64,000 bases of DNA, from NCBI GenBank assembly GCA_028023455.1, contig JAQFVV010012394.1:28103010-28167009 (forward strand), written 5' to 3'. Made by a program: the position numbers and the translations under genes. Positions 51,815-60,980 of the stretch are shown piece by piece. The notes under the pieces are model-generated. The model ran no database searches and was not told the origin of the DNA. It saw only the letters and a list, made by a program, of their open reading frames with translations. The stretch's first letter is position 1. Every line of letters starts with the position of its first letter. The stretch is from Epiperipatus broadwayi (lineage: Eukaryota; Onychophora; Udeonychophora; Euonychophora; Peripatidae).

Positions 51815-52233
51815 TTAATGCAATAATTATATATATATATTTTAAAAAATTACACTTACTATCAGATTTTTTAAAAACATATAATCCTGTCCAATAATTA
51901 ACACTAGGAAAACAAACAAAAAAACATTTTTAAAACATTAAAAAAACTTACATTCTCTACTCTCTTCAACATTTCTCATTTTCTATAAATTTAAAAAGAT
52001 TTTTTCCTTAAAACTTTTTATTAAAAGGTAGCTGAAGGGGGTTAAGTTTTAATGTTTAAAAAGGGTTTTTTTGTTTTCCTAGCAATAATTGAAAGATAAA
52101 AGTGTCATAAGCAATTAAATATGAATTTATATTTTTATCAATAAATTAATTATTAGATAAAATTATATGTTTTTAAAAAAATCTGATAGTAAGTGTAACT
52201 TTTTAAACTATATATATATAATTATTGCATTAA
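51815..52233. repeat. Long AT-rich palindrome, 419 bp
   Basis: The left arm TTAATGCAATAATTATATAT with TTACACTTACTATCAGATTT pairs with the right arm AAATCTGATAGTAAGTGTAA with ATATAATTATTGCATTAA. Inner segments (TAGGAAAACAAACAAAAAAA and TTTTTTTGTTTTCCTA) pair too, so pairing runs imperfectly almost to the centre. No coding capacity. It is a foldback element or a palindrome formed by inverted duplication. Confidence 0.8.
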
Positions 52234-52400
52234 TGTGATATATATATATATAATGAGTTTTATTGTCTGGAATTATCCGTAATCATTCTTGGTGCCCGGG
52301 CTAATCTGTAAGTATCCTCTTCATTTTCTTCTCTTGATAAAAGGTTCTGTAATATGCTGTCTTTTTCTACTGCCATCATACAAAATAGTGAATTGTGCAT

Positions 52401-52420
52401 GAAAGTCGAGGACCACCTGT
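52401..52420 (-). repeat. Inverted copy of the ACAGGTGGTCCTC terminus
   Basis: Read on the minus strand from 52420: ACAGGTGGTCCTCGACTTTC, matching 50088-50107 except at one or two bases. The minus strand is open across 52260-52630, but the encoded peptide is not recognised. Confidence 0.45.
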
Positions 52421-52838
52421 ATTCTTCTTGAATTGAGCATGTAAAAAAAATCAAATAATTGCTTGGAAGGTCATGTGGCATTTGAATGATGCTAGCAATG
52501 GACTGAATTTTGATCCATGCAAAATTAGTATAATAGATAAACTTCATAAATATTATTTTATGGTAAACTTGAGCATGGTTTTCATAGAAAAGATGGATCT
52601 GATTCGCATTACAATAATTATTTCAAAAATAATCTAAAAAAAACAAAACTGCAGAGATTAATTTTATTAGCAAGATAGTACCATAAAGAGTTACAATTAG
52701 CAAAGTACTGAAGACTGGCAAAATTAAAAGTCTGTTACAAAAGTTAAATAATATATCTAAAAAAAATTTCATAAAAAATGCACTAAGAATCAAAAAAAGT
52801 CTTTTTTTTTCCAACCACAAATTTGTTTGTTATATATG

Positions 52839-52909
52839 ACTTGAAATAAAAGTATGAGGCATCCATAAATTAATTAATTTCTGGATACTCCATGTTTTTA
52901 TTTGAAGTT
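52839..52909. repeat. Small foldback related to the 25759-26105 element
   Basis: ACTTGAAATAAAAGTATGAG, then ATCCATAAATTAATTAATTT, then CTGGATACTCCATGTTTTTA and TTTGAAGTT. The ends pair, and the centre AATTAATTAATTTCTGGA matches the centre of the larger foldback. Confidence 0.6.
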
Positions 52910-53399
52910 AAATTTAACCCTTAAACCGCTAATTATATTATTGGTTGTATGAGGTAAAAATCAAATCTTTTAATTGGCCAACTCACAAACTGAAGACAAA
53001 GCCTATTGTTAAAACATATTTGCCTATAATATTAAATTCAACTCAGATACGTTTATAAAAAGTATATTACTAATTTTTCAGGTTATGAAGAGAACGGAAG
53101 TTCTTTCAAAAATAAATTGCTATTTATTTATTCTAAAATATTCAATTTCGGCAACATAAAAGCTATAATATAAACAAAAAGGTCGACTTTTACGTTATAG
53201 AAAAGTAAATATTTCTTTTTACTAAATCTTAAATATTTTTACTAAAATCTTCAATATTTTTCGAAAATAATTTTGTTTTTTTAGGATTCTCTCTGAAAAT
53301 AATTTGTAATTTCTCAAAATATTCTTTTATAATAATTTAAATCATATTCGAAATGAAAATCTCAGCGTTTTTCTTTATTTTCTTTGATCAGGCGGTTTC

Positions 53400-53665
53400 T
53401 TTGTTCTTTCCAGCCAATCAGAATGTCTTTTTCGGCTGAGAGCATGCTAAGAACCAATCACAAGTAATGTTCTTTCTTTGTTTAGGTTTAAATGCGTTTT
53501 TTTTTATTTTTTACTTGTAAAATAATTCGGAAGAGGGCACCATCTTACAGAACTTTTAAAAACCTATTCAATACCTGTCTAACGAATATTTTAGCATAAG
53601 AACTGGCAGATTTAGAGTGACGTCAGATGTCGACGAGGAGCTTCGTAAGAGGCGGGAAAAGGGTT
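53400..53665. promoter_or_regulatory. Promoter-like island with CCAAT boxes and a CRE
   Basis: In a GC-richer patch: CCAAT at 53414-53418 (CAGCCAATCAGAA) and 53454-53458 (GAACCAATCAC), a complete palindromic CRE TGACGTCA at 53618-53625, and an E2F-like GGCGGGAAAA at 53651-53660. An ATG at 53627 opens a 29-codon frame into the adjoining repeat. No TATA box is obvious. The direction of any transcription is unclear. It could be a promoter for CRTC or another gene, or part of a mobile element's promoter, because a repeat begins at 53663. Confidence 0.35.
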
Positions 53666-53958
53666 AATAAGGAAGTAAATCACCCTTCCCTAGGCTATGA
53701 CTTAAAAGCACTCTAAATGTTGAACAAAGGATCGAGAATAGAATGAATCTACTTATAAGCATACCTCTATCAACACTATTGGTAATTCAGAGTGAAATTA
53801 ATTTATCAACCAGATGGAGTATGGCACCCAAAGAGTTATTATACTCATAATTAATTGTACAAGGCTGAAGACAAAATTTCATTTTTAGCATCTTGATTGT
53901 AATAATTAAATAACATTTAATATGTAAACTTTTAAATTAAATATAGCTCAATATATAT
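53663..53958. repeat. Dispersed repeat, copy 1 of a tandem pair
   Basis: Begins GTTAATAAGGAAGTAAATCA, then CTAGGCTATGACTTAAAAGC, GAACAAAGGATCGAGAATAG, AAGAGTTATTATACTCATAA and ends with ATATAGCTCAATATATATG. It is repeated with a 296-bp period at 53959. Confidence 0.8.
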
Positions 53959-54260
53959 GTAAACAAAGGAAATTAAATCACTCTCCACCAGGCTATGAAT
54001 TAAAAGGATTCTAAATATTGCTCAAATAATCAAGAATAGAATGAGTCCACTTAGTCTTGAACTTCTGATATTTATTAGCATACCTTTGCCAACATTGTTG
54101 GTAATTTTGAGTGAAAATTAATTTATCAACAAAATGGAACATGGGATTTAAAGAGTTATTAAACTCATAATTAATTGTACAAAGCTGGAAGCAGCAGCTC
54201 ACTTTTAACATCTTTACTATAATAATTAAACAAGGTTTAATACGTAATAACTGAAATATA
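53959..54260. repeat. Dispersed repeat, copy 2 of the tandem pair
   Basis: GTAAACAAAGGAAATTAAAT, then CCAGGCTATGAATTAAAAGG, AAATAATCAAGAATAGAATG, AAGAGTTATTAAACTCATAA. Collinear with copy 1, roughly 80% alike by eye, with a 17-bp insertion near 54055. Confidence 0.8.
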
Positions 54261-54344
54261 GGCTTATTATATACCTGTATCAATATATATAATATATAGG
54301 GTATATGAGCACAGGCCTTCACACGACCAACTTTCAATTAAACA

Positions 54345-54470
54345 TAGCTCAATGCAATAATGCTGACAAAAGCAAGAATAGGTGAATTCATTCTATTCTT
54401 GATCCTTTGTTCAATCTTTAGTGCTTTCAAGTCATAGCCTGGGGAGGGTGATTTATTCCCTTTATTTACA
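54345..54470. repeat. Dispersed repeat, inverted partial copy
   Basis: Read on the minus strand from 54470: TGTAAATAAAGGGAATAAAT, then CCAGGCTATGACTTGAAAGC, GAACAAAGGATCAAGAATAG, then a short-cut to the end CATTGAGCTATGTTTAATTG. It matches the beginning and end of the 53663 copy but lacks the middle. Confidence 0.75.
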
Positions 54471-54933
54471 TATATGTTCAGATATATATAATAAGCTAAA
54501 TTGTGATTTAACAAAAAAATATTTTTTTTGATTTTTAGAGTATTACTCCTCAAATTAAATAAAAGTGATTTTTATAAAATATTTTTATTTATTATTTTTT
54601 AATCTTAGGATGTTTTGCAAAGGACTTTGCAACTGAGAATGTAAACAATGTTTTTGAAATTAAATTGACTGTGCTAAAAATCATTTACAAGATTATTTTT
54701 GTTTATGATAAATTTTTTTTTTTTAAAAAAAAAAAAAGTTTAGTTAAACAATCTGGAGAAATTAAGATTTTATCATTAGTTCTTTTTCTTTCTATTTTAA
54801 TTAACTCTAAACACCAATTATTTGTGAAAGTCAATGAAAGAATATTTTTAAAAAAATATACTATCTACTTTAACACTGTAATTAAAAATTTATGAAGCGC
54901 ACATTCATTACTTAAGTAATATATATTAAGGCT

Positions 54934-55210
54934 ATAACCTTAAGACTATGTGCCTAAAATGCGACAGTAGAGACATCTACAAGTCTAAACACAATATTAA
55001 CAACTTTAAAAGGCAAGAGCAGCCTCTTATCTTAGACCTAATTTCTAAATATATAGGTGCTCTCAAATCAAAATACTTTAGATTCACTTATATATTTAGA
55101 AATTAGGTCTAAGATAAGAGGCCGCTGTCTTTTAAAGTCATCATTAATCTTGTGTTTAGATTTGTAGAGGTCCCTACCATCGCATTTTAGGCGCATAGTC
55201 TTAAGGTTAT
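54934..55210. repeat. Foldback MITE, 277 bp, long arms
   Basis: The ends ATAACCTTAAGACTATG and CATAGTCTTAAGGTTAT are perfect inverts. Inside, GCCTAAAATGCGA / TCGCATTTTAGGC, GTCTAAACACAA / TTGTGTTTAGA, and CCTCTTATCTTAGACCTAAT with its complement ATTAGGTCTAAGATAAGAGG pair well. The loop is about 30 bp. Arms of about 120 bp are over 90% paired by eye. No ORF. Confidence 0.9.
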
Positions 55211-55288
55211 CTATTTTAACAATCTTTATTGATATGTGGTTACATAGTTTAAATTAGTTTAAGTGTATAATACCTATTATATATATAA

Positions 55289-55400
55289 TAAAAACACAGA
55301 ATTACTTCTCCATAAAACTGCTTTAATATTTCAACCAGCAGACTGGTTTTCATTACAAAGCAAAATGGCTATTTTATAGAGAAGTAATTCTGTGTTTTTA
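55289..55400. repeat. Short inverted-repeat element with a hairpin-GAAA motif
   Basis: TAAAAACACAGAATTACTTC and GAAGTAATTCTGTGTTTTTA are perfect 22-base ends (with TC/GA). Inside, on the minus strand, ATGA is followed by a perfect six-pair stem AACCAG/CTGGTT (55333-55338 with 55343-55348) and GAAA (55332-55329), the same order as in the hammerhead-like motifs at 6896 and 63371. Confidence 0.85.
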
Positions 55401-57729
55401 TTTTTCATTTAGTTAGTTTGTATATTTATTATTTTCATATAATATATATATATTATACTTGAGTTGGTATTAAAGGAATTAATAGTGAATATCTATATAC
55501 ATATAGAGTATATTTGTTATTTATATCAGATTCCAAGAGAATTAATTAGGATCTAAGCTGTGCTGTTAAATTTAAACTGGTTTTGTGGGTTAGTGTTCAA
55601 TTGGGTGACTGATTTACTATAGATGAATTTTAAAATAAGGAAACTATATGGTTAATGAAAGCTATTCGACATTAAAGAAAAGGTCATATCCTAATTTTAA
55701 TGACCAGTGGCTACAGTCAAATAGGTCTGATTATTAAGCTCAATGTGATTGCAGTTTTTTTTTTTTTTTGAGATTGGATTAAAGCCAGAAATAGTATTGA
55801 AGAAATCAAAGAATGAATAGAAAATAGTTGCTTTACTGCTTGGGAAAAGTCCTCTCTCTATGCTGTTGATAAGTGTTATGAGTGAGATTGACTGGACCTC
55901 AGTGATAGAGGGAATGAGATAAATTTTAAGTAATGGGCATTTAAAGAGAAAATGTTGGAAGATTTCTTCCTCTTTGTGGCAGAGAGAGTTGAGTCTATAA
56001 TGGCAGAAAATATTTTTTTCACTAAAAAGCTACAAGTTGTAATGCTTTCATATTAACCTTGACAAGGAAATCAAGATATCTAGGCTCTGATTACCAGAAT
56101 TTAAATTTTTGGATAATCTAATTTATTTGTGGAATGAAGAAAAGATTGGAGCGTTAATAGCTGCTCGATTTTGTTGGCAATGTTATAAGTTTCCCAGTAA
56201 TTCATTTTAGTTGATGGAGTATATTGTTTGAAAATGGAATACTTGTCAAGGATATTGAGAACGTTTCAAAAAAATTTTTTTTTAACTGGTAGGGGTGTAT
56301 CTGTTGTGGGAAGCAAATAAATTTTTAAGAATCAAAAAAAAAACAAAAATGTGTCTATTACATTTACTGTTATTTGGAAGTGGATTAGAGAGTTAGAACA
56401 GAATGAGAGCTCATTGTGGCTTATTTTTCATAGTTTTGATATTTTTGGGCCCAGGCTTCTTTCTCCATTTAAGTTTGGTGCACATTAATTTTATTTTTTC
56501 TTTGATAAGGGGTAGTATAATTGATGGTTGGTATGTAATATGTTGTTTTGGAGATTATTAATAAGGATGATTTTGGGATGTCGATGATAGGTAAGCTTTA
56601 GAAAGAGGATTTATTGTGTATCACTCAAAATTTACTGAACTAATTTCAGTGTGGTTTGAAATATGATCCACCAAAACTGTTAGACTGAATAAGTGAGGAC
56701 AAACCTAAAATATTTCTTTGTCATTGATACCTAACACAGGTACAAAATTGAAGAAAATTTATTTGAAAGATTAATTATAAGGTTTGACTCAAGCAAACAA
56801 ACAACACAGAATTTGTATGTTAAATGAGCCTTGGAAAAAAGAAAAAGCAGCATATGACTGATATATGTGGATATAGTTGTATTTCTAGGATTGGTGTGTG
56901 AATGGACATACTTGTTTACGAATGATGTTAATTTTCAATACCCGGGAAAGTGACTGATGAAACCTGTTTGAAATTTTAGAATGTTATGTTGGGAATAAAA
57001 CAGGTGTTTAATAATATTAAACAATTATTTAGAAGCCCATTGAATTTATAATTAAAGAAGAGAGTTAAAATATTTTTGTTCAGACAGTTTAGTGCTATGT
57101 AAAAAAAAAAAAAAGCTTATGAATGGGTGTTTGTACAGTAAGATAAAATATAATAATTAAAAAGAAACAGTGAAAACAGATAAATCAGGATACCTATTAG
57201 AAAAAAAGTATTAATAACTTGAAATTGTTAAAAAATAAATTTACAGATGAAATTAATTAACTAGGAATTATACAATTGATTGAAAAGATCGATGATGGTA
57301 AAAATCACAAATGAATTAATAGTAATGTTTCATATTTCAAATGTTACATAAACATATGTATATATAAAAGTCTTTTTCCATACGATTTAATAATCTTACT
57401 AAAGCTATTTTAATTATATAAATAGGAAATAAAAATAAGCTTGTACAATTATTAGTGTAATGAGGTCATGATGACCTTTTGATTTGAAAATGTCAGGGTT
57501 AAAAAAACTATAATATTACTTCACTAGAAAAAAAAAAAAAAAAATCAATAATGTTTCCTAAAATAAAAATTACAAAGAAGCAACAGTCGATATACTTTTA
57601 AAAAATAATACTGCTGTAGATATTAACACTTAAAAAACAAACAAATATGATATTTAAAAACCTTAGCTTCTTATTATTTATTCCTTACTTCTTTATCCTT
57701 GCCCAAGACTATCAATCAATTTTTATTTC
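55401..57729. other. AT-rich stretch, no gene recognised
   Basis: 55550-57000 has somewhat different composition, with many G and T on the plus strand, and looks like a decayed element body, but no domain could be read in any frame. 57000-57729 is A/T-rich with homopolymers. Confidence 0.4.
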
Positions 57730-57861
57730 TTATTTTTTAAAAACGTTCACATTTTCTCTCAACATATAATCCCTCTTCACCTTAGAATCCAATTCATCTT
57801 CAATTTCTTCCTTCTTAATCTTTTTTGACGTTTTCCCTCTCACACTCTTAGTTTTAGCCAT
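57730..57861 (-). CDS. Small basic ORF or possible first exon, unidentified
   Basis: From an ATG at 57861 the minus strand encodes 43 residues: MAKTKSVRGKTSKKIKKEEI followed by EDELDSKVKRDYMLRENVNV and FKK. The start is very basic, then a charged EEIEDELDSK run. Composition is clearly less AT-biased than the flanks, and the frame stays open 22 codons upstream of the ATG. Two AATAAA signals follow on the minus strand (57727-57722 and 57682-57677), so it may be a complete short gene. Alternatively AAG|GTGAAG after DSK is a plausible splice donor, making this a first coding exon with an N-terminal nuclear or nucleolar-type basic patch. I do not recognise the protein. Confidence 0.35.
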   Translation of the reverse strand: MAKTKSVRGKTSKKIKKEEIEDELDSKVKRDYMLRENVNVFKK

Positions 57862-58304
57862 CACAGAAAACAAAGCAAGAATAAAACCTATTCTAAATTC
57901 CAACTTCAATAGTGTACAAATCAACAACCGATTCCAAATCGGATTAAGTGCTTATTTAGCAATCTTTAGCAATTCCATAAATGCTTCTTAATTAATAATA
58001 TGCTGATGCGTTGCGGTGAAACTTTTTAATGTAATAATTTGTAGGTTTTTTTTGTGGAGAAAATACCAAGTATGTTAAATATAACGTTAATGCATTATTG
58101 GTCTGGAACATCTGTTCAATAATAAAAATGCAGGTGATACTATCTCCAACATTAATATAATCACAGATAGATTATTACATTTCAATGCCTGAGTTTCATA
58201 ATTTATTAGAAATTTATTGAGGATTAGTATTCTATGATTTTTTTTTTAACCAATTTCTAGTCCTTCCCACCTTATTGCTGCCCTGCTTTATTTGGTGCAG
58301 TTAT

Positions 58305-58400
58305 AGCATGGCAGACTCTAGAGCTCAAAATCAATGAATTGCAACCAATTCTGTCACTTTGACTACTCAAATGTATAATAAATTCTGGAGCAATAAACTT
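58305..58400 (+). repeat. Dispersed repeat copy (CATGGCAGACTCTAGAGCTC)
   Basis: Matches the 35315-35400 minus-strand copy: CATGGCAGACTCTAGAGCTC, AATTCTGTCACTTTG, CTCAAATGTATAATAAATTC, AGCAATAAAC. It lies directly before the target-site duplication of the LTR element, so the LTR element inserted beside it. Confidence 0.5.
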
Positions 58401-58420
58401 TATCTCTATTGCCTTAGTTT

Positions 58421-58424
58421 ACTC
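58421..58424 (+). other. Target-site duplication of the LTR element (left)
   Basis: ACTC directly precedes the LTR start TGTTAT; the same ACTC follows the element's right end at 60948-60951. A four-base duplication is typical of gypsy-type integrases. Confidence 0.8.
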
Positions 58425-59152
58425 TGTTATATCTGTAAATTGTTGCCGATAAAATTACTTTAGAAGTGAAATCGTGGGAAAATAAAAGTTATTATTCTAA
58501 GCATAGAAAAGTATGTGCGCACATAAAGAAATGGAAAGAATTGAAAGGTATATAATGGTTATTTAAAAACGAGTGTTAAAGTATGGCAGAAGAAAACATA
58601 CGGAATTGAAGCGAGAAGGAAAAGACTAAAATTGTATAAACTGTAAATAAACTTATGATTTAAACAGAATAATGTTAAATCAAATTATATAAACATAATC
58701 CGAGATGGAAGTAAAGACTAGTAAAAAGATTATGAATTCCTGAAGTGATACGAAACTAGATTAATTAAAATAACTTTTAATTAATAGACAATGGAATGCG
58801 CGAGACTAAAACGTAGTGTAAGGAAAGCGATTCATTCTTTTCCTGAGAGTCGGAGTGAGTGCAAGGACTTTGTGAAATTATATTCACTCAGGAATATAGG
58901 ATGCCACCCAGCCAACTTGGGGCTAAAGGTCAAAAGTACCGACTAGGGTAATGTACAACCCAACACGGGTTTATTTTATTTTCGTAAGCCTACGGGTTTT
59001 GTAATAATATTATTGTGAGAAATCAGTAATATGTGTATTATTTAATCAACTAATTATAGATCTGTAAACTATACTAAAATTTATGTCAAATATAGCTAAC
59101 ATTTATTTTAAGTATTATTTGTAGTGTTTTTATTTATTCTAAAGACATAACA
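58425..59152 (+). repeat. 5' LTR of the gypsy-type element (728 bp)
   Basis: Starts TGTTATATC after ACTC and ends TTCTAAAGACATAACA, so it has the usual TG...CA ends extended to a six-base inverted pair. It should hold the promoter and polyadenylation signals, but I could not place either with confidence. Confidence 0.85.
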
Positions 59153-59155
59153 AAT

Positions 59156-59172
59156 TGGCGCAGTTGTGTTCA
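59156..59172 (+). other. Primer-binding site of the LTR element
   Basis: TGGCGCAGTTGTGTTCA begins three bases after the LTR end. TGG complements the 3' CCA of a tRNA, and TGGCGCAGT resembles the sites of 297/17.6-type gypsy elements, thought to be primed by tRNA-Ser. The exact tRNA is inferred only. Confidence 0.7.
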
Positions 59173-59242
59173 AACTTTGTGGGTAGATTTAAAAATAGTC
59201 GGTAATAAAAAGTTTTTTTTTTCTTCAAGTTGAAAAAAAAAA

Positions 59243-59836
59243 ATGTCGATAGGGCAAGCTAGCATCACAGAATTCGACATAGGTAGTCCACATGAATGGC
59301 CGTATTATGTAATGCAGTTGCAAAATTTTTTCAAATTGAATTTAATTTGTGAAAATGAAAAGAAATTAGCTGCATTTTTCTGTCTATCAGGGAGAAAGGT
59401 TATTGAAATAGCAAATAAACTTTTTCAGGGACAAATAACAGATCTAATTAGTTACGATGAGTTAGTTAATAAGTTAACAGAATATTTCAGCTCTAAGCCA
59501 TCATTATATGTATCCAGATTAAACCTTCGGAAACTAAAACAGGAAAGAAATGAATCCATTAAAGAATATGATATCGCTCTACGTCAACTAGCTAAAAATT
59601 GCGATTATGGCAATTTTGTAGACCAGATCTTAATAGATCAACTACTTTGGGGAATTTGCAATGAGAAATTAAGACAGTCTTTATTGTCAGAAGTAAAATT
59701 AACGTACGAGAGTGCAATCCAAAAAGGGATTGTATACGAATCCGTAATAGACCAAATAAGAGAATTTTCTAAAAAAGAAGAAAATAGTAGAATAGAGATT
59801 TATAAAATTAACAAGTATGAAAAAAATAGATTTTAA
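59243..59836 (+). CDS. gag: Gag (matrix/capsid part) of the LTR retrotransposon
   Basis: 197 residues, structural protein that assembles the retrotransposon particle. The start is the first ATG after the leader (59243). Pattern by eye: W within HEWPYYVMQLQNFF near residues 18-31, a helical capsid-type region with LTEYFSSKPSLYVSRLNLRK (about 87-106) and the characteristic (L)KQERNESIKEY stretch (about 107-117), as in gypsy/Ty3 Gag (retrotransposon gag domain). It ends in a basic tail. Unusually, no CCHC zinc knuckle is encoded in this frame; both knuckles sit at the start of the overlapping downstream ORF. The stop lies just after a seven-A run. Confidence 0.85.
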   Translation: MSIGQASITEFDIGSPHEWPYYVMQLQNFFKLNLICENEKKLAAFFCLSGRKVIEIANKLFQGQITDLISYDELVNKLTEYFSSKPSLYVSRLNLRKLKQERNESIKEYDIALRQLAKNCDYGNFVDQILIDQLLWGICNEKLRQSLLSEVKLTYESAIQKGIVYESVIDQIREFSKKEENSRIEIYKINKYEKNRF

Positions 59837-60980
59837 AACTGATAATAAGTTTCTAGTTGAATGTTTTGCTTGCGGTAAAAAAGGCCATTTTGCAAAAGAA
59901 TGCAGATTTAGAAAGGAACAATGTTATAATTGCGGTGGGAAGGGCCACATAGCAAAAGTATGTAAAAAACTGCAGAAAAAAATGAGTAGTAGAAAAGATT
60001 TTAAAATTAAGAAAAATAGTATTAAAAATAATAATGGACAGAATAACCAAGATCAGTTGTTTTTACAAATTTTAATGTTTCAGAAGAAAATTAAAATGGA
60101 AATAGATAGTGGGTCCGGGATTTCGTTAATTTCTAAAAAGTTGTGGAATGAAATAGTTATAGATAATCCCGGAATAGAACTACAAAAAGTATCGGTAAAA
60201 GTTAAAGAAGTAAATGGAAATCCCATAAAAATAGTAGGGAAAGTTAATGCAAAAATAACTCATAGAAAAAGGGATTACAAACTTCCAGTATATGTAATAC
60301 AAAAAAATATTACTCTGCTAATAGGTCATGATTGGTTTGATAAGTTGGGAATAAAATTTTCAATAGTTAAAAAGATTTCAGTCGAGAATGAAATGTTAGT
60401 AAAATACCCAAAATTATTCATGGAGAAATTGGGGTTGATTGATACAAAACCGATTGAATTAAATCTAAGCGATAATGCAAAACCTTGTATTTGTAGGCCC
60501 AGAAAAATACCGTTCGTGCAACGTAAAATGGCTGAGGAAAAAATTAATAAATTAGTTGAAACGGGGGTTTTGTCACTGATAGAAGAGTCAGAGTGGGCTA
60601 CACCAGTGGTAATTTTAAACAACCCAGACGGTAGAATTAGAATATGCGGAGATTATAGAACAACTGTGAATAAGTATTTAAATAAGGGTTCATATCCCAT
60701 TCCCAATATTAGAGAAATATTAAGTAGCTTATCGAGTGCAAAATATTTTGCAAAGTTAGATTTGAATGCAGCCTATCACCAAATTAGAGTTATTGAAAAT
60801 AAAGTTCGTGTGTTAACATTGACAACACAGTTTGGGCTTTTTAAATGTAACCGTTTACCATTCGGAATAACATCGGCTCCAAATATTTTTCCAGCAAAGT
60901 TAAACGGAATATTAAATGGTATTTTTATTTATTCTAAAGACATAACAACTCACATTTCAAACTTGTTAACATATCATTAA
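59817..60980 (+). pseudogene. pol: Truncated Pol of the LTR retrotransposon (zinc knuckles, protease, partial RT)
   Basis: 387 codons, +1 relative to gag and overlapping it by 20 bases. Order: two CCHC knuckles (residues 16-29, CFACGKKGHFAKEC; 36-49, CYNCGGKGHIAKVC), an aspartic protease with DSG at 97-99 and LLIGHDWFDKLGI about 70 residues later, then the RT N-terminal part with ESEWATPVV, ICGDYR, the catalytic-Asp block FAKLDLNAAYHQI and LPFGITSAPNIF. The YxDD block that should follow is lost where the frame runs into LTR-end sequence at 60922. The last ten codons (60948-60977) are host flank, so the stop at 60978-60980 is accidental. No RNase H or integrase remains, so the gene is non-functional. 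Confidence 0.9.
60948..60951 (+). other. Target-site duplication of the LTR element (right)
   Basis: ACTC after the terminal ACA at 60945-60947, matching 58421-58424. Confidence 0.8.

Larger units (their letters stand above)
58425..60947 (+). mobile_element. Gypsy-type LTR retrotransposon, internally deleted
   Basis: The 5' LTR is 58425-59152, followed by a primer-binding site, gag (59243-59836) and the first part of pol (59817 on). At 60922 the RT domain is joined directly to the final 26 bp of an LTR (60922-60947), identical to 59127-59152. Termini TGTTAT...ATAACA are perfect inverts and a 4-bp duplication ACTC flanks the whole. RNase H, integrase, polypurine tract and about 700 bp of the 3' LTR are missing. 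Because reverse transcription regenerates complete LTRs, the loss probably followed integration. It cannot move autonomously. Confidence 0.9.

Noticed and set aside
52260-52630. Long open minus-strand frame ending at the AT palindrome
   Set aside because: About 120 codons are open, but the first half is compositionally random and part overlaps the ACAGGTGGTCCTC terminus, so it is more likely chance or element-derived.
59853-60622. Minus-strand ORFs over pol
   Set aside because: Antisense shadows of the zinc-knuckle, protease and RT coding sequence.
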